From contig NZ_FOKW01000003.1 of assembly GCF_900112205.1 (NCBI RefSeq), positions 310,001 to 374,000 of the forward strand: a stretch of 64,000 bases of DNA, written 5' to 3'. A model generated the notes under the pieces. That model was not told where the DNA came from and did no database searches. It saw only the letters and a program-made list of their open reading frames with translations. Each line of letters opens with the position of its first letter. The first letter of the stretch is position 1. The position numbers and the translations under genes are program-made. The DNA comes from Natronobacterium haloterrestre. Lineage in GTDB: Archaea; Halobacteriota; Halobacteria; Halobacteriales; Natrialbaceae. This document shows positions 9,603-18,503 of the stretch, in pieces.

Positions 9603-10871
9603 ATGAGAGACGAACGCGCTCGGCGCGGGTTCCTGCGGACGGCCGCAGTCGTCGGCACCGTCGGACTGGCCGGCTGTGCGGCCGAATCCGACGACAGCCC
9701 GAACCCCGACGACGAGTCCCCCGACCTCGACCTCGACCTCGAGTTCGACGGCTCCGACGGCGACGAGGAGCCGCCGGACGCCTGGCCCTCCTTCCAGTTC
9801 GACACCGGAAACACCGGTTTCACCGCGGCGTCCGGCCCGATCGACCGGGCCGAGACCCGGTGGGAGTTCACGACCGGGAGCGCGGTCTACAGCAGCCCGG
9901 CAGTCGTCGACGGGTTGGTCTACGTCGGCAGTAGTGACGGCCACCTGTACGCGATCGATGCCGACTCCGGCGACGAGGAGTGGGCCTACCGGACCGGGGA
10001 CGACGTCTCGAGCAGCCCCGCGGTCGCCGACGACACCGTCGTCGTCGGGAGCCACGACGGGACTGTCTACGCGTTCGCCGCGGATTCCGGCGACGAAGAG
10101 TGGACGTTCCAGACCGGCGAGATGGTCGCGAGCAGCCCGACGATCGTCGACGGGACGGTCTACATCGGGAGCAACGACGGCTCGCTGTACGCACTCTCCC
10201 TCGAGGAGGGCGAGGAGGAGTGGGCCGTCGACACCGCGGGCTCGATCCAGCGCGCGCCCGCGATCGCGGACGGGACGGCCTACGTCGGGAGCACGGACGG
10301 CCACCTGTACGCGGTCGACGCCGACTCCGGCGACGAAGAGTGGGCGTTCGAGACCGACGACTGGATCCAGAGCCGACCCACGGTCGCCGACGGCGCGGTC
10401 TACGTCGGGAGCAACGACGACTCGCTGTACGCCCTCGAGGCCGACTCGGGCGACCTCCGGTGGGAGTTCCCGACCGAGGGGTCGGTGACGAGTTCCCCGG
10501 CGGTCGCCGACGGTGTCGTCTTCTTCGGCAGTTACGATACCAGGGTGTACGCGGTCTCGGCCGCAGCGGGCGACGCGCCGGCGGACGGAAATCCCCGTCC
10601 AGAGTCGTTCTACTGGTACCACACCGGCTTCTTCGAGGTGCGAAGCAGCCCCGCCCTCGCCGGGGACACCCTCTACGTCGGCAACGAGGACGGCACGCTC
10701 ACGGCGCTCGAGGCCGAGACCGGCGACACGCGCTGGCAGTTCTCCGGCGAGAACTGGGTGGCCAGTTCGCCGGCAGTGGTCGACGGCGCGGTGTACGTCG
10801 GCAGCGGCGACGGATCGGTGTACGCCCTCGAGGAGTCCGGGAGCGAGGAAGCGAACACCGAGGAGGAGTAG
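9603..10871 (+). CDS. PQQ-repeat beta-propeller lipoprotein
   Basis: Exported lipoprotein of 422 residues. The Tat signal RRGFLRT is followed by a hydrophobic stretch and lipobox AGC (Cys25), then a very acidic linker. From about residue 65 to the end the protein is a series of roughly 40-residue units of the type SSPAVVDGxVYVGSxDGxLYALDADSGDEEW, about eight copies, as in PQQ enzymes and BamB. Quinoprotein catalytic residues are not evident, so this is probably a binding or scaffold propeller rather than a dehydrogenase. The near-identical repeat units suggest internal homogenisation. The partner is unknown. Confidence 0.85.
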   Translation: MRDERARRGFLRTAAVVGTVGLAGCAAESDDSPNPDDESPDLDLDLEFDGSDGDEEPPDAWPSFQFDTGNTGFTAASGPIDRAETRWEFTTGSAVYSSPAVVDGLVYVGSSDGHLYAIDADSGDEEWAYRTGDDVSSSPAVADDTVVVGSHDGTVYAFAADSGDEEWTFQTGEMVASSPTIVDGTVYIGSNDGSLYALSLEEGEEEWAVDTAGSIQRAPAIADGTAYVGSTDGHLYAVDADSGDEEWAFETDDWIQSRPTVADGAVYVGSNDDSLYALEADSGDLRWEFPTEGSVTSSPAVADGVVFFGSYDTRVYAVSAAAGDAPADGNPRPESFYWYHTGFFEVRSSPALAGDTLYVGNEDGTLTALEAETGDTRWQFSGENWVASSPAVVDGAVYVGSGDGSVYALEESGSEEANTEEE

Positions 10872-10920
10872 ACAACCGGCCGACGAGAGCGGTTCCGGCC
10901 GTACGCTCCGACTCCAAACC

Positions 10921-10928
10921 GTATTTAC
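10921..10928 (+). promoter_or_regulatory. TATA-like box of gshA
   Basis: GTATTTAC lies 25-32 bases upstream of the ATG at 10953, compatible with a leaderless start. Confidence 0.4.
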
Positions 10929-10952
10929 TGTCGGCGGCGAAACGGGGACACG

Positions 10953-12035
10953 ATGGAACGCGGGTCGCCGGATTCGTTCACGCGCATGGGCACGCTGGGG
11001 ATCGAGGAGGAGTGTTTCGTCGTCGACGAGCGCGGTCGGCCGACGAGCGGCACCGACGAACTCGTCTACGAACGCGATCCCCCCGAGATCCTCGAGGATC
11101 GCCTCGATCACGAACTGTTCAAGTTCGTCATCGAGACCCAGACGCCGCTGATCGAGGACCCCGGAAACGCCCGCGAGGCTCTGCGCGAGATCCGACAGGC
11201 GCTGCTCGATCACGCCCACGCGGCCGGCTACGACGTCGCCGCCGCCGGCCTCCACCCGCTCGCGAAGTGGCGCGAACTCGAGCACGCCGAGAAACCCCGC
11301 TATCGCTCCCAGTTGGACCGGATCCAGTATCCCCAACACCGGAACACGACAGCCGGCCTCCACGTCCACGTCGGCGTCGACGACGCCGACAAGGCCGTCT
11401 GGATCGCGAACGAACTCCGGTGGTACGTCCCGATCATGCTCGCGCTGTCGGCGAACTCGCCGTTCTGGAACGGGTTCGACACCAGGCTCCAGTCGGCCCG
11501 CGCGAAGATCTTCGAGGGACTGCCAAACACCGGGATGCCGACCTACTTCGAGGACTTCGAGGACTTCGATCGGTTCGAGCGCCGGATGCTCGAGACCGAC
11601 TCGATCAACGACCGGGGGGAACTCTGGTACGACGTGCGCCCCCACACCGCCCACGGGTCCGTCGAGATCCGAACCCCGGACGCCCAGGCCGACCCGGACG
11701 TCGTGATGGCGTTCGTCGAGTACTCCCACGCGCTCGTCGAGGCCCTGGCCGAAGAGTACGAGGACGGCACGAGTCCGAGTCGACACCGGCGGGAACTGCT
11801 CGACGAGAACAAGTGGCGGGCGATCCGGCACGGCCAGGAGGCCGCCCTGATCGACCGCGACCTCGAGAGCACCGTCGACCTCGGCGAACTCGTCGACCGG
11901 GAGTGCGAACGACTGGGGATCGACGGCATCAAGGAGATCTACGAGCGCGAGAGCGGCGCAAAGAGGCAGCGGCGACTCCTCGAGGACGAAGGACCGGACG
12001 CGCTCTGCGAGTCGCTACTGCTCGAGGCGGAGTAG
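10953..12035 (+). CDS. gshA: Glutamate-cysteine ligase-like protein (GCS2 family)
   Basis: ATP-dependent carboxylate-amine ligase, 360 residues, of the GCS2/YbdK type. Haloarchaea use this enzyme to make gamma-glutamylcysteine, their main low-molecular-weight thiol. Visible signatures are the opening [10 protein letters not shown] with the nucleotide/metal acidic residues, the [11 protein letters not shown] segment with metal-binding His, and the later substrate region VEIRTPDAQ. It is cytoplasmic. It ends two bases before the converging stop of the doxX-like gene. Confidence 0.88.
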   Translation: MERGSPDSFTRMGTLGIEEECFVVDERGRPTSGTDELVYERDPPEILEDRLDHELFKFVIETQTPLIEDPGNAREALREIRQALLDHAHAAGYDVAAAGLHPLAKWRELEHAEKPRYRSQLDRIQYPQHRNTTAGLHVHVGVDDADKAVWIANELRWYVPIMLALSANSPFWNGFDTRLQSARAKIFEGLPNTGMPTYFEDFEDFDRFERRMLETDSINDRGELWYDVRPHTAHGSVEIRTPDAQADPDVVMAFVEYSHALVEALAEEYEDGTSPSRHRRELLDENKWRAIRHGQEAALIDRDLESTVDLGELVDRECERLGIDGIKEIYERESGAKRQRRLLEDEGPDALCESLLLEAE

Positions 12036-12037
12036 CC

Positions 12038-12625
12038 CTAGCCGAGCAGGTAGCGCAGCCAGGGGTTTCGTCTCACGACTCCTGCCTTCTCGAGTCTCGC
12101 GTCCAGGCCCATGACGCGGCCCGCACCCCACGCCGCGAGGCCGAACAGCAACAGCAGGTAGACGAACGTACTGTCGACGAAGTAGCCGTGTTCGACGGGG
12201 AAGCCGGCCGCGAGCCCGCCCTGCCAGGCGGCGGTCCAGAAGAACAGCATCTGGATCGCACCCATCAGCGCGGCGAACCGGAAGAAGACGCCGAAAAGCA
12301 GCGCCAACCCGATGAGGACCTGCCCGAAGACGACCAGCGGATCGACGATCGCGGTGTAGTCGGCGAACCAGGTGAACACCCCGTATAGCGGGTTGGCCTC
12401 GGCGATGGCGTTGTTCAGGAAGCCCGCCGAGGACCACGCCAGCGGATCGCCCCAGCCGCCTTCGGCCCACTTCTCGAGGCCGGCCTGGAGGAACACCCAG
12501 GCCATCACGATCCGAAGGCCGAATATCGAGTACGCCAGCCAGGTGTCCGAGTACCGAAGCGAGATGTTTCGTCCCAGCAGGGACGTATCGAGCGTCTGTT
12601 CCGCGGGTCGCCGGTCGATTGCCAT
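12038..12625 (-). CDS. DoxX-family membrane protein
   Basis: 195-residue integral membrane protein with four hydrophobic helices. Typical DoxX features are the first helix with AWVFLQAGLEKW and the third/fourth helices around GQVLIGLALLFGVFFRFAA. DoxX proteins are linked to quinone or thiol redox partners, but the biochemical role here is not established. It converges on gshA with a 2-base gap, and the thiol link is only suggestive. An AT-rich tract (GTTAATAAAT) about 40 bases upstream of the start is the likely promoter. Confidence 0.85.
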   Translation of the reverse strand: MAIDRRPAEQTLDTSLLGRNISLRYSDTWLAYSIFGLRIVMAWVFLQAGLEKWAEGGWGDPLAWSSAGFLNNAIAEANPLYGVFTWFADYTAIVDPLVVFGQVLIGLALLFGVFFRFAALMGAIQMLFFWTAAWQGGLAAGFPVEHGYFVDSTFVYLLLLFGLAAWGAGRVMGLDARLEKAGVVRRNPWLRYLLG

Positions 12626-12721
12626 CGTTGGATCCCTCTGTATAACGGTTCTTCATTCGCGGAGTTAATAAATTTGTAACTAGGAAAACATGAATGTCGA
12701 GGGATCGGCTCGAGCACTCCG

Positions 12722-13972
12722 TTACTCGTCGACGACTTCGGACAGCACCTCGGCGACCGCGCGGTTGGTCGCCGGGCTGTAGTGACCGCCTTCGCCGCGG
12801 TCGACGTACAGCGATTCCACGTCCTCGTCGGCCGGCGAGAGCCGGCGTGCCATGTCGACGGTCTCGAGGGCGTCGTATCGATCGTCGAGGCGGTCGAGCA
12901 GGTCCCCGTAGATGGGCCCCCGTTCGGCCTCGTACTTCGCGTACCGGAGTTGCTGCACCATCACGAACACTGGGACGAACTCGTTCTCGGCGGCGTAGTC
13001 GACGAACCGCCCGATCAGCGCGTCGAACAGCGGTTCGTGGGTGTCGAACAGCCGTTCGTGGTACCGGACCCGTGGCCGTTCCATCCGCAGCGCCGACCGT
13101 GTCTGCGCCCGGTCGAAGTCGACGTCGATCCCCGGAATCGGTCGTCCGAGCCGCTTCTCGATCTCGATGCCGGCCTCGAGCAACGCGTATCGAACCTTCT
13201 CGGCGTCGTCGAGGAAGTCCGTCGCGTACGGGCGTGACGCGAGGTGAGGACGAAACCAGTGCTCGTAGTGGAAGTCCCGCTCCCGCAGGAAGTCGGCGTT
13301 CGACTCGAGATCGAGCAGGTCCGACTTCTCGTCGACCGGGCTCTCGATGCGCTCGAGGTCGCCGTCCTCGAGGGTGAACCGCGGTTTGACCGCGAGGACG
13401 TTACCGAACTCCTGGTAGTGTTTCCAGACGCTGAGGATACGGGCGATCGAGGAAGCGGTGACGACCACGAACACGTAGTCGGTGGGATCCTCGGGGTAGT
13501 TCCGCTCGAGGCGCAACAGCGCCTGGTCGAGCCCGTAGTTGCCCCCGCCGTAGTTGCCGACGTGGGTATCCAACCGCTCGGCCATGTAGTGCTGGAACGT
13601 CTCGTCGTCGTCGACCTCGCGGCAGAAACAGTACGAGTCGCCGTACGTCGAGACCGTGAGGTCCGCGTCGTCGTCCCGGTCCGCGGCGGGACAGACCCGG
13701 CTCCCGTGGTCGTCGGTCGAGTAGGTGACCGTGGTCCGGACCTCCTCGCCCGGCAGGTGGTCGCCGGTGTCTTTCTGTTTCTCGCGGTTCGGCTGGGGAC
13801 ACCACCCGAGTTCCGGGTCGAAGCTGCTGAACTTCTCGAGCAACTCCCGGTCGATTTCGGGAAACTCCTCCGTCGCGACCGAGGGGATCCGGTTCAGCGA
13901 CACGGAGGAGACGGCCTCGAGAACGACGACGCCGACGAGCACTGCAATCGCGATCGCTACGAACGGGAACAT
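12722..13972 (-). CDS. Membrane-anchored SGNH/GDSL-like protein
   Basis: 416 residues with one N-terminal hydrophobic segment (about 3-25) that would anchor a large outward-facing domain. The motif YGDSYCFC (GDS at 111-113) matches block I of SGNH hydrolases. A glycine/asparagine segment GNYGGGNYG and a late D391...H397 in DRGEGGHYSPA supply the other catalytic elements. This resembles AlgX/AlgJ-like O-acyltransferases or esterases of surface glycans. No glycosylation genes lie next to it, so the substrate is unknown. Confidence 0.6.
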   Translation of the reverse strand: MFPFVAIAIAVLVGVVVLEAVSSVSLNRIPSVATEEFPEIDRELLEKFSSFDPELGWCPQPNREKQKDTGDHLPGEEVRTTVTYSTDDHGSRVCPAADRDDDADLTVSTYGDSYCFCREVDDDETFQHYMAERLDTHVGNYGGGNYGLDQALLRLERNYPEDPTDYVFVVVTASSIARILSVWKHYQEFGNVLAVKPRFTLEDGDLERIESPVDEKSDLLDLESNADFLRERDFHYEHWFRPHLASRPYATDFLDDAEKVRYALLEAGIEIEKRLGRPIPGIDVDFDRAQTRSALRMERPRVRYHERLFDTHEPLFDALIGRFVDYAAENEFVPVFVMVQQLRYAKYEAERGPIYGDLLDRLDDRYDALETVDMARRLSPADEDVESLYVDRGEGGHYSPATNRAVAEVLSEVVDE

Positions 13973-14036
13973 CCGATACGATGTACGTTAGGGGCCGTAC
14001 CAAAGGGGATTGGCCCGGCAACTGCGATGTCGCTTC

Positions 14037-14576
14037 TTACTGACCTCGCCGGTCGTAGACCGCCGTCGATCGAGCGTCCGCCTCGCGCCGACGCTTGTGC
14101 GCAATCGCCGCGCTGTAGGAGCCGACGCCGAACGCAAGGAGGCCGACGATCAGCAGGAAGCCAGCGCCGATCTCGGTTCCGGCGGCGGCCGGTCCCGCGG
14201 TTCCGGTTTCGGGGCCGAACAGGAACGGCGACGCCAGGAGCCACAGCCCTGCGATGGCGGCGAGCGTCTCGACGCCGACGCTCCCGAGTTCCTGGTTCGC
14301 CCGCCGGTAGTAATTGTACGCGCCGAAGACGCAAAGCGCTACGCCGATCAGGGCGGCGTTCCAGGCGTGACTCTCGGCGAAGTCGATCGCGAGCGCTCCA
14401 GCGATCGTCACGACGCCGAGGAGGACGACGGCTACGGAGAGCAACGTCCCTCGCTGTTCGCGGTTCGGTCGGTACTCGATGACGTCCCGGTCAGTCCGGC
14501 GGTCGTCGGTGTGACTTCGCTCGTCGTGTTTCGCGTCCGGGTCGTGCTCGCTCGCATCCCAGTCAGATCCGGTCAT
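14037..14576 (-). CDS. Four-helix SPW-repeat-like membrane protein
   Basis: 179 residues: a charged N-terminal tail of about 45 residues, then four hydrophobic helices. The LLASPFLFG segment after the third helix and the repeated helix-pair layout are like SPW-repeat proteins. The start is the ATG giving MTGSDWD; an upstream in-frame ATG would add an unlikely basic extension. Function unknown. The neighbours (uspA, TauE) lie on the same strand but with separate gaps. Confidence 0.6.
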   Translation of the reverse strand: MTGSDWDASEHDPDAKHDERSHTDDRRTDRDVIEYRPNREQRGTLLSVAVVLLGVVTIAGALAIDFAESHAWNAALIGVALCVFGAYNYYRRANQELGSVGVETLAAIAGLWLLASPFLFGPETGTAGPAAAGTEIGAGFLLIVGLLAFGVGSYSAAIAHKRRREADARSTAVYDRRGQ

Positions 14577-14649
14577 CGCTCTCGACCGAAGCTGTACGCC
14601 GAGCCGAGACAAGTCTGGTGCCCGCCGCTGCAGGTCGCCCCACCGTCGC

Positions 14650-15075
14650 TCAGCGAACGACCGTCACCGGTACCGACGAGTGCCTGACGACGACTTCCGC
14701 GACGCTCCCGAGCAGAATTCGCGTGACGCCCGACCGGCCGTGGCTCCCCATCACTACGTGGTCGAAGTCGCTTTCCTCGGCGTACTCGATGATCTCCTGG
14801 GCCGGCGATCCGATCGCCACGTCGGTCTCGAGCGGACGGTCCCGGTCGGTCGCGATCGCTTCCGCGGTCTCGAGTCGCTCGCTGGCCTCTCCGAGCAGTT
14901 CCTCGAGCCGGTCGTCCGTCTCGTCGTCGGTCGACGAGTTGGGAATGAACGGAACCGCCGACGTGTCGACGACAGTTAGCGCGACGAACTCGCCGCGGGG
15001 AAAGAGGTCGAAGGAGTACTCGAGGGCGTCGCGGGCGGGATCGGAGTCGTCGAAGGGGACGAGGACGCGTGCCAT
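14650..15075 (-). CDS. Universal stress protein UspA, ATP-binding type
   Basis: Small cytoplasmic Usp protein of 141 residues. It begins MARVLVPFDDSDPARDA and carries the complete ATP-binding signature GSHGRSGVTRILLGS, unlike the Usp modules fused to the permeases at 1.4-6.3 kb. Usp proteins of this type bind ATP and act as dimers in stress signalling; the partner is unknown. The start was taken at the ATG that gives the family N-terminus. Confidence 0.9.
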   Translation of the reverse strand: MARVLVPFDDSDPARDALEYSFDLFPRGEFVALTVVDTSAVPFIPNSSTDDETDDRLEELLGEASERLETAEAIATDRDRPLETDVAIGSPAQEIIEYAEESDFDHVVMGSHGRSGVTRILLGSVAEVVVRHSSVPVTVVR

Positions 15076-15166
15076 CGCCGGGCTTTCCACTCCGATCGCC
15101 TTGAGTCTGGTACCTGTATCAGTCTCCGTCGCGGGAACTCCCTCCGGGCGGGAACTGACCGGCCGA

Positions 15167-15946
15167 TCACAGCGCCAGGTACGGACCGACTCCCAGCATC
15201 ACGACCCCGAGTGTGACTTTCAGTCGGTTCGGATCGACGGCGTGAGCGACTTTCCAACCGACGACGACACCGAACAACAGCGGCACGCTGACGACGACCG
15301 CCAGGGGGAGCAACACCGTGCCCTGGAGGGCGTAGCCGGCCGTCGCGAACGCCGCGATGAAGATCGACTGGACCTGCGCGACGGCGACGGCGAGCAGCAT
15401 GGGAACGCCGACCAGAACCAGCGTCGGGACGGCCAGAACCGGGCCGCCGATCCCCAGCAGGCCGCTGGCGACCCCGAGTCCGAACCCCAGGAGGGCGAGA
15501 GCCACCCGTCCGGTCGACGTCCCGATCTCGAGGTCGTAGACGGGGCTGAAGCCCCGACGAACCCGGTAGAGGATGACCCCGCCCACGAGCATCGCGACGC
15601 TGCCGAGCAGCGCCCCGAAGACCGCCCGATGGACGAAGGCGTTGACGTACGCGCCGACGAGCGCCCCCAGGACGCTCGAGAGGCTGAGAACGATCGCGAG
15701 CGCCCGCCCCTCGCCGGTTCGCATCTCGCCGGAGCGGAGGTACGCCGCACTGCCGACGAGGCCGGTGGCGACGAAGGTCGCGTGGGCGGTGCCGGCGACC
15801 TGTCCCGAGGAAAGCGGCGTCAGCGAGTAGAGCGCGATGGTCACGAAGATGCCCCCCGGACCGATCGTGGTGATGCCGATCCCCGAAAGGAAGGCGACGG
15901 AGACGAGCAGGAGCAACAGCGAAGCGTCGAAGGGGAATCCGAACAT
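15167..15946 (-). CDS. TauE/SafE-family anion exporter
   Basis: 259-residue membrane protein with about eight hydrophobic helices in two related halves. Family signatures are GIGITTIGPGGIFVTIAL in the first half and GIGGPVLAVPTLVLVG in the second. The family exports sulfite, sulfonates or related organic anions; substrate is not predictable here. The gene ends 91 bases before the uspA start on the same strand. Confidence 0.85.
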   Translation of the reverse strand: MFGFPFDASLLLLLVSVAFLSGIGITTIGPGGIFVTIALYSLTPLSSGQVAGTAHATFVATGLVGSAAYLRSGEMRTGEGRALAIVLSLSSVLGALVGAYVNAFVHRAVFGALLGSVAMLVGGVILYRVRRGFSPVYDLEIGTSTGRVALALLGFGLGVASGLLGIGGPVLAVPTLVLVGVPMLLAVAVAQVQSIFIAAFATAGYALQGTVLLPLAVVVSVPLLFGVVVGWKVAHAVDPNRLKVTLGVVMLGVGPYLAL

Positions 15947-16149
15947 CGGCCGCTATCGTGTCGTTCGTACCCGCGTCCGTGACTCTTCTCGTTGCGTATT
16001 CAACCACCTGGAGGGTAGAACCCCGTCGAGAGTGGCCGGCGATAGCAGGGGGAATCGATTTACTCGCCCTCGGTGGGCACCGCGCTCGCGCTCGCGCGCG
16101 TACGTGAACCTTTATAGGCCGTCGTCCACTACCCGAAAGCAGGTTTCTC
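15947..16149 (+). promoter_or_regulatory. gyrB promoter region
   Basis: TTTATAGG at 16111-16118 is a good archaeal TATA box, 32-39 bases before the gyrB ATG, so a short leader of about ten bases is expected. The alternating CG tract just upstream (near 16080-16100) is low-complexity. Confidence 0.5.
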
Positions 16150-18084
16150 ATGTCCCAGGAAAGCGAGTACGGCGCTGGACAGATCCAGGTCCTCGAAGGC
16201 CTGGAGGCCGTGCGAAAACGTCCGGCGATGTACATCGGCTCTACCGACTCTCGAGGGCTCCACCATCTGGTCTACGAAGTGGTGGACAACTCGATCGACG
16301 AGGCGTTGGCCGGCCACTGCGACGACATCACCGTCACCATCCACGAGGATCGGTCGGTGAGCGTCGCGGACGACGGCCGAGGCATTCCCGTCGACACGCA
16401 CGAGGAGTACGATCGCCCCGCGCTCGAGGTCATCTTGACGGTTCTCCACGCCGGCGGCAAGTTCGACAACAAGTCCTACCAGGTCTCCGGCGGGCTCCAC
16501 GGCGTCGGCGTCAGCGTCGTCAACGCCCTCTCGGAGCGACTCGAGGCCGAGGTCAAACGCGACGGCGGCGTCTACCGGCACGCGTTCGAGGCCGGCGAAC
16601 CCGTCGGCGACATGGAGCGAGTACGCGACATGGAGAGCGACGAGGAGACCGGCACGGAGATCCGGTTCTGGCCCGACGAGAGCATCTTCGAGGCCGACGA
16701 CTTCTCGTTCTCGACGCTGTCGAACCGGCTCCGTGAACTCGCCTTCTTGAACTCCGGCGTCCGCATCACGCTGCGCGACGAACGCGAGGAGGCCGCCGAC
16801 GCGGAGGGCATCGTCGAGGAAACGTACGAGTACGAGGGTGGCATCCGGGAGTTCGTCGAGTACCTGAACGAGACGCGCTCGGCGATGCACGAGGAGGTCA
16901 TCTACTTCGAGGACGAGGCCCAGAACATCCAGGTCGAGGTGGCGATGCAGGCCACCGAGGAGCTTCAGGGCTCGATCCACGCCTTCGCGAACAACATCAA
17001 CACCCGCGAGGGCGGCACCCACCTCACCGGGTTCAAAACCGCCCTGACGCGGACCGTCAACGACTACGCCAACGAGAACGACCTGCTCGGCGACCTAGAC
17101 GAGAACCTCAAGGGCGAGGACATCCGCGAAGGGTTGACCGCCGTCGTCTCGATCAAACACCCCGACCCGCAGTTCGAGGGCCAGACGAAGACGAAGCTCG
17201 GCAACTCGGAGGTCCGAGGGATCGTCGAGAGCGCCATGCACGAGGGCCTCGGCACCTACTTCGAGGAGAACCCCCACACCGCCGAGGCGATCATCAACAA
17301 GGCGGTCGAGGCCGCGAAGGCGCGCAAGGCCGCCCAGAAGGCCGAGGAACTGACTCGGCGGAAGTCGGCCCTCGAGTCGACATCGCTTCCCGGCAAGCTG
17401 GCCGACTGCCAGACGAAAGATCCCGGGGAGGCCGAACTGTTCATCGCGGAGGGTGACTCCGCCGGTGGGAGCGCAAAGCAGGCGCGAAACCCCGAGTTCC
17501 AGGCCGTCCTCCCCATCAAGGGGAAGATCCTGAACGTCGAGAAACACCGCCTCGACCGCATCCTCGAGAACGACGAGATTCGGAACATGATCACCGCGAT
17601 CGGCGCGGGGATCGGCGACGAGTTCGACCTGGAAGACGTCCGCTACGAGAAGATCATCATGGCGACCGACGCCGACGTCGACGGCGCCCACATCCGCACG
17701 CTCCTGTTGACGTTCTTCTACCGGCACATGCGGCCGCTGCTCGAGAACGGCTACGTCTACGCGACCCAGCCGCCGCTGTACCGCATCCGGTATCGCGGCG
17801 ACACCTACGACGCGATGACCGAACAGGAACGCGACGAGATCATCGAGGAGAAGTGCAACGGCAGTCCCTCGCAGGTCCAGCGGTTCAAAGGTCTCGGCGA
17901 GATGAACCCCCAGCAGCTCTGGGATACGACGATGGACCCGGAGAACCGCATCCTCAAACAGATCACGATCGAGGACGCGGCCGCCGCGGACAAGATGTTC
18001 TCCGTGCTGATGGGCGACGCCGTCGAGCCGCGCAAACAGTTCATCAAGGAGAACGCGCCGGAGGCCGAATGGATCGACATCTAA
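16150..18084 (+). CDS. gyrB: DNA gyrase subunit B
   Basis: ATPase subunit of type IIA topoisomerase, which with GyrA introduces negative supercoils. 644 residues, the short GyrB form without the long insert of proteobacteria. It shows the GHKL ATPase motifs [17 protein letters not shown] and [15 protein letters not shown], the transducer region, and the Toprim motifs EGDSAGG (from residue 434) and DADVDGAHI, ending in the [15 protein letters not shown] segment. gyrA follows 419 bases downstream on the same strand, separated by an unusual hairpin array. Confidence 0.98.
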   Translation: MSQESEYGAGQIQVLEGLEAVRKRPAMYIGSTDSRGLHHLVYEVVDNSIDEALAGHCDDITVTIHEDRSVSVADDGRGIPVDTHEEYDRPALEVILTVLHAGGKFDNKSYQVSGGLHGVGVSVVNALSERLEAEVKRDGGVYRHAFEAGEPVGDMERVRDMESDEETGTEIRFWPDESIFEADDFSFSTLSNRLRELAFLNSGVRITLRDEREEAADAEGIVEETYEYEGGIREFVEYLNETRSAMHEEVIYFEDEAQNIQVEVAMQATEELQGSIHAFANNINTREGGTHLTGFKTALTRTVNDYANENDLLGDLDENLKGEDIREGLTAVVSIKHPDPQFEGQTKTKLGNSEVRGIVESAMHEGLGTYFEENPHTAEAIINKAVEAAKARKAAQKAEELTRRKSALESTSLPGKLADCQTKDPGEAELFIAEGDSAGGSAKQARNPEFQAVLPIKGKILNVEKHRLDRILENDEIRNMITAIGAGIGDEFDLEDVRYEKIIMATDADVDGAHIRTLLLTFFYRHMRPLLENGYVYATQPPLYRIRYRGDTYDAMTEQERDEIIEEKCNGSPSQVQRFKGLGEMNPQQLWDTTMDPENRILKQITIEDAAAADKMFSVLMGDAVEPRKQFIKENAPEAEWIDI

Positions 18085-18503
18085 CGAACTTTTACGCTGC
18101 GGGCGGTCGCTTCGCGACCGCACTCGGCAAAATCTCGAAAGAGCGCGAAGCGCTCTTTCGGACTGCGAGGGACCGGAGGTCCCTCGAGCAGTCGGCGCAA
18201 AGCGCCGACGACCTCGCGGGAGTGGTTCGAAAGGTGCCTCCGGCACCTTTCGTCATCACGAGACGCCTTCGGCGTCTCGAACGACTTCGCTCCCGCTTAG
18301 CGTCGATGAAAAGCACTCCTCCCTTCCCTCCGCGCAGCAAGCTGCGCTCGGCTCACGGCCTTCGACCGTTCGCCTTTCCGCGGTGCTTCGCACCGCGCTC
18401 TCCGGGTCGGTCGTCGGCCCGCTCGAGCGTCCGCAGAGCGGACGCTCTCGCGGATGCAATGCTCGCCAGCTAATTCGCACAAACTACGAAACCCAATGAA
18501 GAT
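18085..18503. repeat. Hairpin array between gyrB and gyrA
   Basis: The gap contains nine perfect inverted repeats, nearly all with 3-base loops. Stem arms are: 18103-18110/18114-18121 (loop TTC), 18136-18146/18150-18160 (GAA), 18166-18174/18178-18186 (GGA), 18191-18198/18202-18209 (AAA), 18228-18238/18242-18252 (TCC), 18259-18267/18271-18279 (TTC), 18332-18338/18341-18347 (AA), 18379-18386/18390-18397 (TTC) and 18425-18434/18438-18447 (AGA). An outer pair, GCGGGAG 18216-18222 with CTCCCGC 18290-18296, encloses two of them. The tract is open in several frames but shows no protein family. Confidence 0.85.

Noticed and set aside
9369-11831. 820-codon minus-strand frame opposite the propeller and gshA genes
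   Set aside because: Antisense shadow of two well-supported genes; repeats in it mirror the propeller repeats.
16080-16105. Possible replication origin near gyrB
   Set aside because: Only an alternating CG run is present; no ORB-type repeats or orc1/cdc6 gene are visible.
17853-18473. Long open frame running from inside gyrB through the hairpin array
   Set aside because: It overlaps gyrB in another frame and its continuation simply translates hairpin DNA into Arg/Ser/Pro-rich sequence with no family character.
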